Assembly: GCF_021375795.1 (NCBI RefSeq)
Contig: NZ_JAEIOI010000001.1
Coordinates: 806,001 to 870,000, forward strand
DNA from: Pseudomonas anguilliseptica
GTDB lineage: Bacteria > Pseudomonadota > Gammaproteobacteria > Pseudomonadales > Pseudomonadaceae
Direction: 5' to 3'
DNA length: 64,000 nt
Part shown: in pieces, positions 56,260 to 64,000 of the stretch
How positions within the stretch are numbered: the first letter of the stretch is position 1
How the letters are laid out: every line of letters begins with the position of its first letter
Program-made: the position numbers and the translations under genes
The notes under the pieces: generated by a model
The model's input: the letters and a program-made list of their open reading frames with translations, nothing else
The model's database searches: none
Told to the model about the DNA's origin: nothing

Positions 56260-59200
56260 CTATCCGTGGGTCTTGGTGGTTGTTGTGGCTGGCGCATCAG
56301 GCTGCGCCAGCAGGCTGTACACGCAGGGCAGTACGAACAGGGTGAACAGTGTGCCAATCGACATGCCGGTGGCGATCACCAGGCCGATGTCGAAGCGGCT
56401 CACCGCACCCGCGCCGCTGGCCAGAATCAACGGCACCATGCCGAACACCATGGCGGCGGTGGTCATCAGCACCGGACGTAGACGAATCGCTGCCGCTTCT
56501 TCGACCGCGGCGCGGCGCGACAGGCCTTTTTCATGGCGCAGCTGGTTGGCGAACTCGACGATCAGAATGCCGTGCTTGGTGATCAGGCCGATCAGCGTTA
56601 CCAGGCCCACCTGGGTGTAGATGTTCATGCTCGACAGGCCAAGGAACAGCGGAATAAGTGCACCACAGATCGACAGCGGCACCGTGACCATGATCACCAG
56701 CGGGTCGCGGAAGCTCTCGAACTGCGCCGCCAGCACCAGGAAGATCAATGCCAGTGCCAGGCCGAAGGTGATGTACAGCGCATTGCCTTCCTGCACCAGC
56801 TGGCGTGATGCGCCGGCAAAGTCATAGGAAAAACCAGCAGGCGCTTCTTCCTGCATGATCTGCGTTACCGTCTCGATGGCTTCGCCCATGCTGACAATCG
56901 GCACGCCCTGGATGATCGCCGAGTTGAGCTGCTGGAACTGGTTGAGCTGGGTCGGTCGCGCACGGTCGCTGACCTTGACCAGGGTCGACAGCGCCAGCAT
57001 TGCACCGCTTTCGCTCTTCACGTAGTAGCTGTTCAGCCAGCCCGGATTGTCACGGTAGGCGCGTTCGACCTGGGCAATTACCTTGTAGCTGCGGCCGTCG
57101 ATGGTGAATCGGTTGATTTCACCTTCGCCGAGCAGGCTGGCCAGGGTCAGACCGAGGTCTTCCATGGACACGCCCATCTGCGCGGCTTTCTCGCGGTCGA
57201 TTTCCACCACCACTTCCGGTTTGTCGAAGGCCAGGTCAACGTCGAGGAAGGCAAACTTGCCGGATTCCACCGCGCGCTGCTTGACCCGTTCAGCCACCTG
57301 CAGCAGCGACTGGTAGTCGTTCGGCGTGTTGATCACGAACTGGAACGGCAGGCCTTCGCCAGTGCCCGGCAGCGACGGCAGGTTGAAACCGAAGATCTGC
57401 AGGCCGGCAATCTGCGACAGACGCCCTTGCACCTCAGGGAGGATTTCCATCTGGGTGCGTTCGCGCTCGTTCCACGGCGTCATCAGGAAGCCGCCAATAC
57501 CCGATTGCACACCGTTGAAGCCGTTGATCTGGAACGATGAGTAGTACTCGGGAAACTCCTTGAAGATGTTCACGAACTCGTCGGTGTACTTGTTCAGGTA
57601 CTCCAGGTTGGTCGGTTGCGGGGCGTTGGCGATCATGAAAATGATGCCTTGATCCTCTTCCGGGGCCAGCTCGCTCTTGGTGAATTTGAGCAGCACCGGA
57701 ATCAGGCACATGACGATCACCGCAAACACCAGCACCACCGGACGGGTGTCCAGGGTGCCGTGCAGGGCGCGCTGGTAGCGGCGCTTGAGGCCGTCGAAGA
57801 TCTGATCGAGCTTGTGTGCCAGGCCCGATGGATTCTCCTCGTGGCGCAGCAGCTTGGCGCACATCATCGGTGACAGGGTCAGGGCGACGATACCGGAGAT
57901 GATCACCGCGCCGGCCAAGGTCAGGGCGAATTCCTTGAACAAAGCACCAGTGAGGCCTTCGAGGAAACCGATAGGGGCGTATACCGCCGCCAGGGTGACG
58001 GTCATCGACACCACCGGCACGGCGATTTCCCGCGCGCCCTCGATGGCCGCATCGAAGGGCGTTTTGCCTTCCTCGATATGCCGGTGGATGTTCTCCACCA
58101 CGACGATGGCATCGTCCACCACCAGACCGATGGCCAACACCATCGCCAGCAGGGTCAGCAGGTTGATCGAGTAGCCCATCAGCTGCATAAAGAACAGCAC
58201 GCCGATCATCGACAGCGGAATGGTGATCACCGGGATCAGCACCGAGCGGAAGGCGCCGAGGAACAGGAACACCACCACAATGACGATCAACACCGCTTCG
58301 CCGAGGGTCTTCACCACTTCGTCGATGGAGGCCTGGATGAACAGCGTGGCGTCATAGGCGATGGAGACTTTCAGGTTCGGCGGCAGCTGCGCTTCCAGGT
58401 CAGGCATGACCTTGCGTACTTCCTTGATCACGTCCAGCGGGTTGGCCCCTGGCGTGCCCTTGATGGCGATGTACACCGACGGGGTGCCGTCGAAGGAGCT
58501 GATCGCATCGTAGCTTTCCGCGCCCATTTCCACCCGTGCCACATCGCGGATCAGCACGCGGCTGTCGCCCACGGTCTTCAGTGGGATGGCGGCAAAGGCC
58601 TCGGCGGATTTCAGGTCGGTTTCGGCGTTGATGCTGGTGACCACGTACTCGCCTTTCACTTCACCGGCTGCGGCGAGGAAGTTGTACTTGCGCACGGCGT
58701 CGTTGACGTCGCTGGCGGTCACGCTATAAGCCGCCATCTTCACCGGGTCGAGCCACAGGCGCATGGCGAACACCTGATTACCGAGAATCTCCGCTTCGGC
58801 CATGCCCGGCAGGGTGGCCAGCTTGGGCTGGATAACCCTTGAGAGGTAGTCGGTGATCTGCGGGTTGCTCAGCTCCTGGCTGTAGAAACTGATGTACATC
58901 AGTGCCGTGGAGTCGGCCGCTTCCTTGCTCAGCACCGGGTCTTCGGCGTTCTGCGGCAGCTGGTTCTTCACCTCGTTGGCCTTGGCCAAAAGTTCGGTGA
59001 ACAGGCGGTCGCTGTTGGCGCCGATGCGCGCATAGATCGAGATGATCGACACATTCTGCCGGCTCACCGAGGTCATGTAGTCAATGCCGTCGGCGCTCGC
59101 CAGGCTCTGCTGCAGCGGCTGGGTGATATAGCCCTGGATAGTCTCGGCATTGGCCCCGGGGTAAGCCGTGGTCACCGTGATCAGGGCGCTTTCCATCTGC

Positions 59201-59313
59201 GGGTATTGGCGGATGGTCAGTTTGCTGAATGCCTGGAAGCCAAGCAGGATGATCAACAGACTGACCACGGTCGCCAATACCGGGCGACGGATAAAGGGAT
59301 CAGTAAAAGCCAT
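56260..59313 (-). CDS. mexW: RND multidrug efflux inner-membrane transporter, MexW-like
   Basis: HAE1-family RND pump of 1017 residues from the ATG at 59313, preceded by AAGGAAC; the longer frame from 59331 adds six unneeded residues. Twelve membrane helices in the usual 1+5+1+5 pattern with two large periplasmic loops. TM4 proton-relay acids are present in LVVDDAIVVVENIHRHIEEG. The start MAFTDPFIRRPVLATVVSLLIILLG and length (1018 in PAO1 from memory) resemble MexW more than MexB/MexF, and the locus position agrees. No outer-membrane channel gene follows, so it probably uses an OprM-type protein encoded elsewhere. It pairs with the upstream adaptor. Confidence 0.9.
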   Translation of the reverse strand: MAFTDPFIRRPVLATVVSLLIILLGFQAFSKLTIRQYPQMESALITVTTAYPGANAETIQGYITQPLQQSLASADGIDYMTSVSRQNVSIISIYARIGANSDRLFTELLAKANEVKNQLPQNAEDPVLSKEAADSTALMYISFYSQELSNPQITDYLSRVIQPKLATLPGMAEAEILGNQVFAMRLWLDPVKMAAYSVTASDVNDAVRKYNFLAAAGEVKGEYVVTSINAETDLKSAEAFAAIPLKTVGDSRVLIRDVARVEMGAESYDAISSFDGTPSVYIAIKGTPGANPLDVIKEVRKVMPDLEAQLPPNLKVSIAYDATLFIQASIDEVVKTLGEAVLIVIVVVFLFLGAFRSVLIPVITIPLSMIGVLFFMQLMGYSINLLTLLAMVLAIGLVVDDAIVVVENIHRHIEEGKTPFDAAIEGAREIAVPVVSMTVTLAAVYAPIGFLEGLTGALFKEFALTLAGAVIISGIVALTLSPMMCAKLLRHEENPSGLAHKLDQIFDGLKRRYQRALHGTLDTRPVVLVFAVIVMCLIPVLLKFTKSELAPEEDQGIIFMIANAPQPTNLEYLNKYTDEFVNIFKEFPEYYSSFQINGFNGVQSGIGGFLMTPWNERERTQMEILPEVQGRLSQIAGLQIFGFNLPSLPGTGEGLPFQFVINTPNDYQSLLQVAERVKQRAVESGKFAFLDVDLAFDKPEVVVEIDREKAAQMGVSMEDLGLTLASLLGEGEINRFTIDGRSYKVIAQVERAYRDNPGWLNSYYVKSESGAMLALSTLVKVSDRARPTQLNQFQQLNSAIIQGVPIVSMGEAIETVTQIMQEEAPAGFSYDFAGASRQLVQEGNALYITFGLALALIFLVLAAQFESFRDPLVIMVTVPLSICGALIPLFLGLSSMNIYTQVGLVTLIGLITKHGILIVEFANQLRHEKGLSRRAAVEEAAAIRLRPVLMTTAAMVFGMVPLILASGAGAVSRFDIGLVIATGMSIGTLFTLFVLPCVYSLLAQPDAPATTTTKTHG

Positions 59314-59340
59314 AAATAAGTTCCTTTGCACCGCGCCGGA

Positions 59341-60471
59341 TTAATCGGCGCTCGGCTTGGCCTGCGCGTTGGCGATGCTGACATGGGCGCCGTTATCCAG
59401 CTTCAGCTGGCCGGCGGACACCACCTGCTCACCGGCCTGCAGGCCTTTGAGAATCACCACCTGGCCTTCGCGGCGCTCGCCGGTTTCGACGAAACGGCGC
59501 TCGACGCTCAGCTCGGCCTGTCCTTTGTCGTCTTTGACTACCTGGCCGTCTTCGCCTTTCTTCTCGCCGATGACGTACACCGAGTTGCCGTAGAGGGTGT
59601 AGGTGATGGCAGTTTCCGGAATGACGATCTGTGCCTGTTCGCCGGGTAGCAGCACTTCCAGGTTGGCAAACATGCCGGGCAGCAGCTTGCTCTCCGGGTT
59701 GGCCAGCATGGCGCGCACCTGCACGTTACGGGTGGTGTCTTCGACTTTGGGGTTGATTGCGGCGATCTCGCCTTCGAATACTTCGTCCGGGTACGCCGCT
59801 ACGCTGAAACGCACGCGCTCACCGATGGCCAGTTTGGGCACCGCCTGCTCGGGCAGGAAGAAGTCGACGTACAACTTGCTCAGGTCTTGCAGGGTAGCGA
59901 TGGTCGTGCCCGAGGCGAGGTAGTCGCCGACATCCACCTGGCGGATACCGATGGTCCCGGCAAACGGTGCAAGGATGCGCTTTTTCGCCAGTTGTGCCTG
60001 CAGCTGGGCCACGCTGGCGTTGGCTTTCTGCAGGCTGGCGGAGAGGCGGTCGAACTCGCTTTTCGAGATGCTCTGACGGCTGACCAGGCTGCGGCCGCGC
60101 TCATATTCCACGCGGGCCAGACCCAGTTCGGCCTGAGCGGTGGCCAGGCTGGCCTGCTCGACATCGCTGTCCATCTGGATCAGCGGCTGCTGCAGGGTGA
60201 CCTGTTCACCGGAGCGGAACAGTACCTGTTGCACGGTGCCGCCGACCTCCACGGTCAGGTCAACACCCTGGAAGGCCTTGAGCGTACCGATGGCGGGCAG
60301 GCGACTCTGCCATGGGTGTGCTTCTGCCGTCGCGGCATCGACGCTGATGGCCGGCTGCGGTGCCGAGAACATCTGCACTTGTTGGTAGATGGAGAAGCCT
60401 TTGTAGGCAGCGAGGGCGAGTACCACGACGAGTACTGCGCCGAGCATGATCAGCATGCGGCGAAGCAACAT
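59341..60471 (-). CDS. mexV: RND efflux periplasmic adaptor, MexV-like
   Basis: Membrane-fusion protein of 376 residues from the ATG at 60471, preceded by AAGGAAC; the 401-residue reading from 60546 is unlikely. It has an N-terminal membrane anchor (about 4-26) instead of a lipobox. Then lipoyl half-motif (GGTVQQVLFRSGEQVTLQQPL), alpha-hairpin (about 95-155), second lipoyl half (LAPFAGTIGIRQVDVGDYL) and beta-barrel/MP domains. 27 bp upstream of the pump gene. No regulator gene of TetR/MarR/LysR type is adjacent. Confidence 0.9.
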   Translation of the reverse strand: MLLRRMLIMLGAVLVVVLALAAYKGFSIYQQVQMFSAPQPAISVDAATAEAHPWQSRLPAIGTLKAFQGVDLTVEVGGTVQQVLFRSGEQVTLQQPLIQMDSDVEQASLATAQAELGLARVEYERGRSLVSRQSISKSEFDRLSASLQKANASVAQLQAQLAKKRILAPFAGTIGIRQVDVGDYLASGTTIATLQDLSKLYVDFFLPEQAVPKLAIGERVRFSVAAYPDEVFEGEIAAINPKVEDTTRNVQVRAMLANPESKLLPGMFANLEVLLPGEQAQIVIPETAITYTLYGNSVYVIGEKKGEDGQVVKDDKGQAELSVERRFVETGERREGQVVILKGLQAGEQVVSAGQLKLDNGAHVSIANAQAKPSAD

Positions 60472-60610
60472 ATTCCGGTTCCTTGGCAAAGCGGAAAGAG
60501 GGCCTGGGAATAGGCAAGAGGGGCACATTAGACCCCTCGCCTTCACCTGTCAAAGATTCGCATTTAGCAGACGTTGCTAGGTGTGTGGGGCTGATCAATG
60601 GGTCAGTTAT

Positions 60611-60646
60611 TAAGCAAAATGCCAGCATTTGCTGGCATTTTGCTTA
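60611..60646 (-). terminator. Perfect 17-bp palindrome between the chemoreceptor and mexV-like genes
   Basis: TAAGCAAAATGCCAGCA (60611-60627) is repeated exactly inverted at 60630-60646 with a 2-base TT spacer. The AAAA/TTTT arms make it usable as a terminator for the chemoreceptor gene, which ends 16 bp away, and it could equally be a binding palindrome upstream of mexVW. Confidence 0.7.
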
Positions 60647-60661
60647 CAGGTGTGAACAGCG

Positions 60662-62287
60662 TCAGGCACTCAGGCGTTGTGTGACCTCGTTGAGCTGCCC
60701 TGACAGTTCGTGCAGGTTGCGCCCGGCGCTTTCCGTGCGCTGCACGTTCTCCTGGTTGGCGGTGGCGATGGCAGTGATTTCGGTGAGGTTGCGTGAGATG
60801 TCTTCGGCGACCGAGGTCTGTTCTTCGGCGGCGGTGGCGATCTGCCGGTTCATATCACGAATCGCTTCCACGGCACGGGTGATCAACTGCAGGGTGGTGC
60901 CGGCTTCGGTGACCTGGGTCACGCCTTCTTCACTGCGGTTTTGCCCGCTTTCGATGGCGCGCACGGCATTTACCGCGCCAGTCTGTACGGTGTCGATGAT
61001 CTGGTGGATTTCTGCCGTCGACTCAGCGGTGCGCTGGGCCAGGGTGCGCACTTCGTCGGCGACCACGGCAAAGCCACGGCCCTGTTCACCGGCGCGGGCG
61101 GCCTCGATAGCGGCGTTGAGGGCCAGCAGGTTGGTCTGCTCGGCGATGCCGCGAATCACTTCCAGTACCTTGCCAATGCGCCCGCTGTCACTTTCCAGGC
61201 GGCGAATTACCTCCGAGGTGTTGCTGATTTCACTGCGGATATCGGTGATGGTCTTGATGGTGGCCTGCATCACCGTTTCACCCTGACGTGCGGCGTTGTC
61301 GGCTGCATCCGCCGCTCCGGCGGCTTCGGCGGCGTGGCGCGCAACTTCCTGGGCGGTGGCGGACATTTCGTGCATGGCGGTAGCGACCTGATCGGTGCGC
61401 GAGAACTGTTCGCGGGTGCCCTGGGCCATCAGCGTGGCGATCGAGTTGAGCTCGCCGCTGGCGGTGTCCAGGTCGGCGGTGCTGCGTTTCAGGCGGGTAA
61501 AGGTGTCAGCGAGAAAGTCACGCAGGATATTCGCGGCCACGGCCAGGTTGCCCAGTTCGTCCTGGCGGGTGGCGTCGACACGTTTGCCGAAGTTGCCCTG
61601 GCTGAGTTGGGCGATATGCTCGATCAGCTCGCGAATCGGGTTGATCAGGTTGCGGTTGACCAGCCACAGGCTGAACAGCGCAATCACCACGGTGGCGCCG
61701 AGCATCAGCAAGGTGCCGTAGGTAATGGTGCGGTCGGCCGAGGCATTGATCAGGCTCGCTTGCTCCAGACTCTGCTTGTGCAACTCGCTGGCCAGGGCTT
61801 CCATCTGCTGGGTGGTGTTGCGGTCAATGCCGGACACCGCCTTGTCGCCGACCGCCGCATCACCGCCGGCAGCGATAAAGGCATCGCGGCCCTTGCGATA
61901 GTTGGCACCGAGCGTCTGGTGTTCGCTGCGCAAGGTATCAACCTTGGTCTTCAGCGTGCGGTCGGCGCCTGCCAGCTCGCTCAATTTGCCCAACGAGTCC
62001 TGAACCTTGCGTTCCTGCGCTTCAAACTGGCTCCAGTACTTGTCCAGTTGGGCTTTGTCGCTGCCACGCAGGAGGACGTTTTTCCATTCCTGCACTTGGG
62101 TCTTGAAGTTCAGGTTGGTCGAGTCGATCAGCGCTGAGGCTTCCAGCGGCCCTTCAAGCAGGCCGCGGTAAGCCTGCATACCGCTGGAAAGGAAGCTGAA
62201 ACAGGCCAGTGCGGTGACCAGAATCAGTGCCAGGCTGCCGGCGAGCAAGGCGAGGATTTGCGCGCGCAAGGATTTCTGCAGAAACAT
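60662..62287 (-). CDS. Methyl-accepting chemotaxis protein
   Basis: Chemoreceptor of 541 residues. Membrane helices at about 10-32 and 190-212 flank a periplasmic four-helix-bundle ligand domain of about 155 residues ([25 protein letters not shown]); then HAMP (about 212-265) and a long cytoplasmic signalling domain. The hairpin tip [20 protein letters not shown] and [15 protein letters not shown] are canonical, so it should couple to CheA/CheW. No C-terminal NWETF-type CheR tether. Ligand unknown. No other chemotaxis gene nearby. Confidence 0.95.
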   Translation of the reverse strand: MFLQKSLRAQILALLAGSLALILVTALACFSFLSSGMQAYRGLLEGPLEASALIDSTNLNFKTQVQEWKNVLLRGSDKAQLDKYWSQFEAQERKVQDSLGKLSELAGADRTLKTKVDTLRSEHQTLGANYRKGRDAFIAAGGDAAVGDKAVSGIDRNTTQQMEALASELHKQSLEQASLINASADRTITYGTLLMLGATVVIALFSLWLVNRNLINPIRELIEHIAQLSQGNFGKRVDATRQDELGNLAVAANILRDFLADTFTRLKRSTADLDTASGELNSIATLMAQGTREQFSRTDQVATAMHEMSATAQEVARHAAEAAGAADAADNAARQGETVMQATIKTITDIRSEISNTSEVIRRLESDSGRIGKVLEVIRGIAEQTNLLALNAAIEAARAGEQGRGFAVVADEVRTLAQRTAESTAEIHQIIDTVQTGAVNAVRAIESGQNRSEEGVTQVTEAGTTLQLITRAVEAIRDMNRQIATAAEEQTSVAEDISRNLTEITAIATANQENVQRTESAGRNLHELSGQLNEVTQRLSA

Positions 62288-62481
62288 GGGTGGATACCCC
62301 TGAATGTGAACGGCGGGATGCCAGTGACGCCAGGTGCGCCCTAACTGCGAAGATCCCTATCGACTGGTATCAGTTGGGCCGTGATGAACGGCCTCTGAGG
62401 AGTATAGATCGGCTCTGCGGCAGCGTTCTTTAGCTTGCCGCAGGTGTGTTACAGGCGTGTGCGGTGCTCTGACTCGCAGGC

Positions 62482-63597
62482 TCAGGCCAGGCGCAGGTGG
62501 TTGTCCCACAGACCTGCGGGCAGTTGCAGCGGTTGGCTGCTGATCTGGGCGCTGCGGCAGTCATACAGGCGGCAACGACCGACGCCACTGCTGACCACAA
62601 ATCCGTCGGCCACCGCGCCCACCCCGGCACAATCCGGCAACGGCGCGTCGAGGCGCAGTGCGGCGCTGTCCAGGTCCCAGATAAACACCCGGTTGCCGCG
62701 CGGTGCGGTCAGGGCCAGCAGGCGCAGCTTGCTGTGGATTGCCACGCTGGCGGTGTACTGATTCATCAGTTGACGCTGTGCATCGGCCACCGGGAAGTGC
62801 TGGAAGGGCTGGCCGGGGCGTTTGATCGCCAAGAGCGGCACCACATCGCTGAGTTCGCCCATGTATTGCTGGCCGGTGATCAGGGTGCCGTCGCTGGCCA
62901 CGGCCATATGGCGCACGCTATTCATGCGCTCGGGCAGCTGTTCCTTGCTGATCAGGCTGCCGTCGCGGCGCATCAGCACCAGGCTGGACTCCATGGCGTC
63001 GAGGTTCATTTCCACCCGGCTGTCGGCCTCGGTGCGGATGCCGCCATTGGCCACCACCAGGGTTTCGCCATCGGGCAGCCAGAGCAGTTGGTGCGGGCCT
63101 AGGCCGTGGGTCGACAATTCGCTGCTGCGCAGCAGTTGCTCACCTTGTAGGCGGTAGACGCCGAGTACGCCGCGACCGGGGTCGGAGGTGTCGTTCTCGG
63201 TGGCATACAGCCATTCGCCGTCCTTGTGGAACACTGCATGGCCGTAGAAATGACGCTGCGCCGGTGAGTGCAGGGTTTGCAGCAGGCGGCCATCGCGGGT
63301 GTCGATCAGGTAGCTCTGGGTGCTCGGGCGGCGACCGACAAACAGTGCCATCGGCAGAAACGGATGGCCGATGACGTCGTGGCAGCGCTCGCTGACGGCG
63401 GTGGCGAACACCTGGCTGCCGTCCAGGCGGTAGCCCACCGCAAAGTGCTTGCCGCTGCTGTCGTTACGCGCTGACAGCAGCAGCGGCTGGGCGTTGCTGT
63501 GCATCAGCGTCCAGCCGCCATAGGTGCCGGTGGCCGCTGCCGTAGCGGCAATAGCTGCGACGCTCAGGCCGAGAAAAGTACGACGATTGATCTGCAT
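62482..63597 (-). CDS. DUF1513 protein, periplasmic beta-propeller-like
   Basis: DUF1513 protein of 371 residues with a twin-arginine signal (NRRTFLGLSVAAIAATAAA). The mature part has repeated blade-like motifs (e.g. GVLGVYRLQGEQLLRSSELSTHGLGPHQLLWLPDGETLVVANGG) consistent with a seven-bladed propeller. In Pseudomonas it belongs to iron-regulated operons with imelysin (IcmP) and DUF1111 genes; the next gene, 3 bp upstream, is imelysin-like. A Fur site would lie outside the window. Exact role unknown. Confidence 0.85.
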   Translation of the reverse strand: MQINRRTFLGLSVAAIAATAAATGTYGGWTLMHSNAQPLLLSARNDSSGKHFAVGYRLDGSQVFATAVSERCHDVIGHPFLPMALFVGRRPSTQSYLIDTRDGRLLQTLHSPAQRHFYGHAVFHKDGEWLYATENDTSDPGRGVLGVYRLQGEQLLRSSELSTHGLGPHQLLWLPDGETLVVANGGIRTEADSRVEMNLDAMESSLVLMRRDGSLISKEQLPERMNSVRHMAVASDGTLITGQQYMGELSDVVPLLAIKRPGQPFQHFPVADAQRQLMNQYTASVAIHSKLRLLALTAPRGNRVFIWDLDSAALRLDAPLPDCAGVGAVADGFVVSSGVGRCRLYDCRSAQISSQPLQLPAGLWDNHLRLA

Positions 63598-63600
63598 GCG

Positions 63601-64000
63601 TCAGTCGCCGTCATGGGCGTTGAAGCCCAGCTGGATGCCAAGGGCTTTCGCCAGCTCGGCTTCGTGCAGGCGGTGCAGAGCATTCAGGCTGTCATACAGC
63701 GCATTCAGCTCGGCGCGGCCGGCTTCGTCGCCCAGCAATTCGCCGAGCGGGCGCTGGGCTGCTGCCAGGCGTTGGCGGGCATCGCTGTAGGCGGCATTGA
63801 TGCGTTGTTTCAGTTCATCCTGATCGCTGCCGAGCAGTGCCTGGATGCCGTTCTGCTCGGCTCCCAGCCAGATGCGTTCGGCGCTGGCCAGGCTGGCGGC
63901 AAGGTTGGCCAGGCTGGCTTTGCTGCGCCAGGCTTCTGCCTGGTAAGGCTGCGGCTGGCCTTTGCTCTGCCGGCCGAGCGGTGTGCCGAGTTTTTTCTTC
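63601..64000 (-). CDS. Imelysin-like lipoprotein/peptidase family protein, 3' end only
   Basis: C-terminal 132 residues of an imelysin-family (IrpA/IcmP-like) protein; the 5' part lies beyond the window. Visible are the helical segment AERIWLGAEQNGIQALLGSDQDELKQRI and the ending IQLGFNAHDGD. The GxHxxE-type motif is not in the visible part. Position directly before DUF1513 is the usual iron-responsive gene order in pseudomonads. Confidence 0.75.
   Translation of the reverse strand, partial: KKKLGTPLGRQSKGQPQPYQAEAWRSKASLANLAASLASAERIWLGAEQNGIQALLGSDQDELKQRINAAYSDARQRLAAAQRPLGELLGDEAGRAELNALYDSLNALHRLHEAELAKALGIQLGFNAHDGD

Overview
The window is a contiguous piece of a Pseudomonas chromosome, almost entirely core genome. 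The evidence is the high-GC coding style with frequent GTG/TTG starts, a class A RNase P RNA, a complete division/cell-wall (dcw) cluster ending in lpxC, and a gene order that, from memory, follows P. aeruginosa PAO1 from about PA4435 to PA4372. Intergenic material and some genes differ, so it is probably another Pseudomonas species. This assignment was not checked by any search.

Layout. 1-2196: truncated acyl-CoA dehydrogenase and a convergent aldo/keto reductase. 2367-7256: ribosomal genes rplM-rpsI, cytochrome bc1 genes petABC, and sspA-sspB. 7323-11657: a dolP-diaA-yraN-lpoA envelope/replication cluster on the minus strand, divergent from rsmI. 11699-12048: RNase P RNA. 12250-30125: a MraZ-type promoter/operator followed by mraZ-rsmH-ftsL-ftsI-murE-murF-mraY-murD-ftsW-murG-murC-ddlB-ftsQ-ftsA-ftsZ-lpxC, mostly with overlapping or abutting genes. 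30210-39653: dciA-like gene, M23 peptidase, secA, argJ, GST, MutT/ThiE-like fusion, HPP-CBS membrane protein and an RluA-type pseudouridine synthase. 39650-44223: a minus-strand run encoding a receiver/degenerate-GGDEF protein, a PanE-like reductase, a sensor kinase and a PduO-type cobalamin adenosyltransferase. 44376-48843: yajQ, mscS, an InaA-type kinase, ampG, a candidate 263-bp MITE, and an alkyltransferase-like gene. 48842-53128: two tandem DUF481 outer-membrane-like proteins, an SDR, a HugZ-type protein and fxsA. 53207-55374: heat-shock-type promoter and groES-groEL. 55947-64000: a small secreted protein, an RND pump pair most like MexVW, a chemoreceptor, a DUF1513 protein and the 3' end of an imelysin-like gene.

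How the genes fit together. Most of the window serves envelope growth: peptidoglycan precursor synthesis and septation (dcw), lipid A commitment (lpxC), PBP activation (lpoA), outer-membrane quality (dolP), secretion (secA), muropeptide recycling (ampG) and hydrolysis (M23). Energy metabolism (bc1) and proteostasis (sspAB, groESL) are interleaved. No CRISPR array, prophage, tRNA or autonomous insertion sequence was seen. The least ordinary items are the TA-flanked inverted-repeat element at 48189-48451, whose edge supplies part of a stop codon and which sits 46 bp upstream of ampG, and the signalling block 40237-44855 where a degenerate GGDEF response regulator lies divergent to yajQ.
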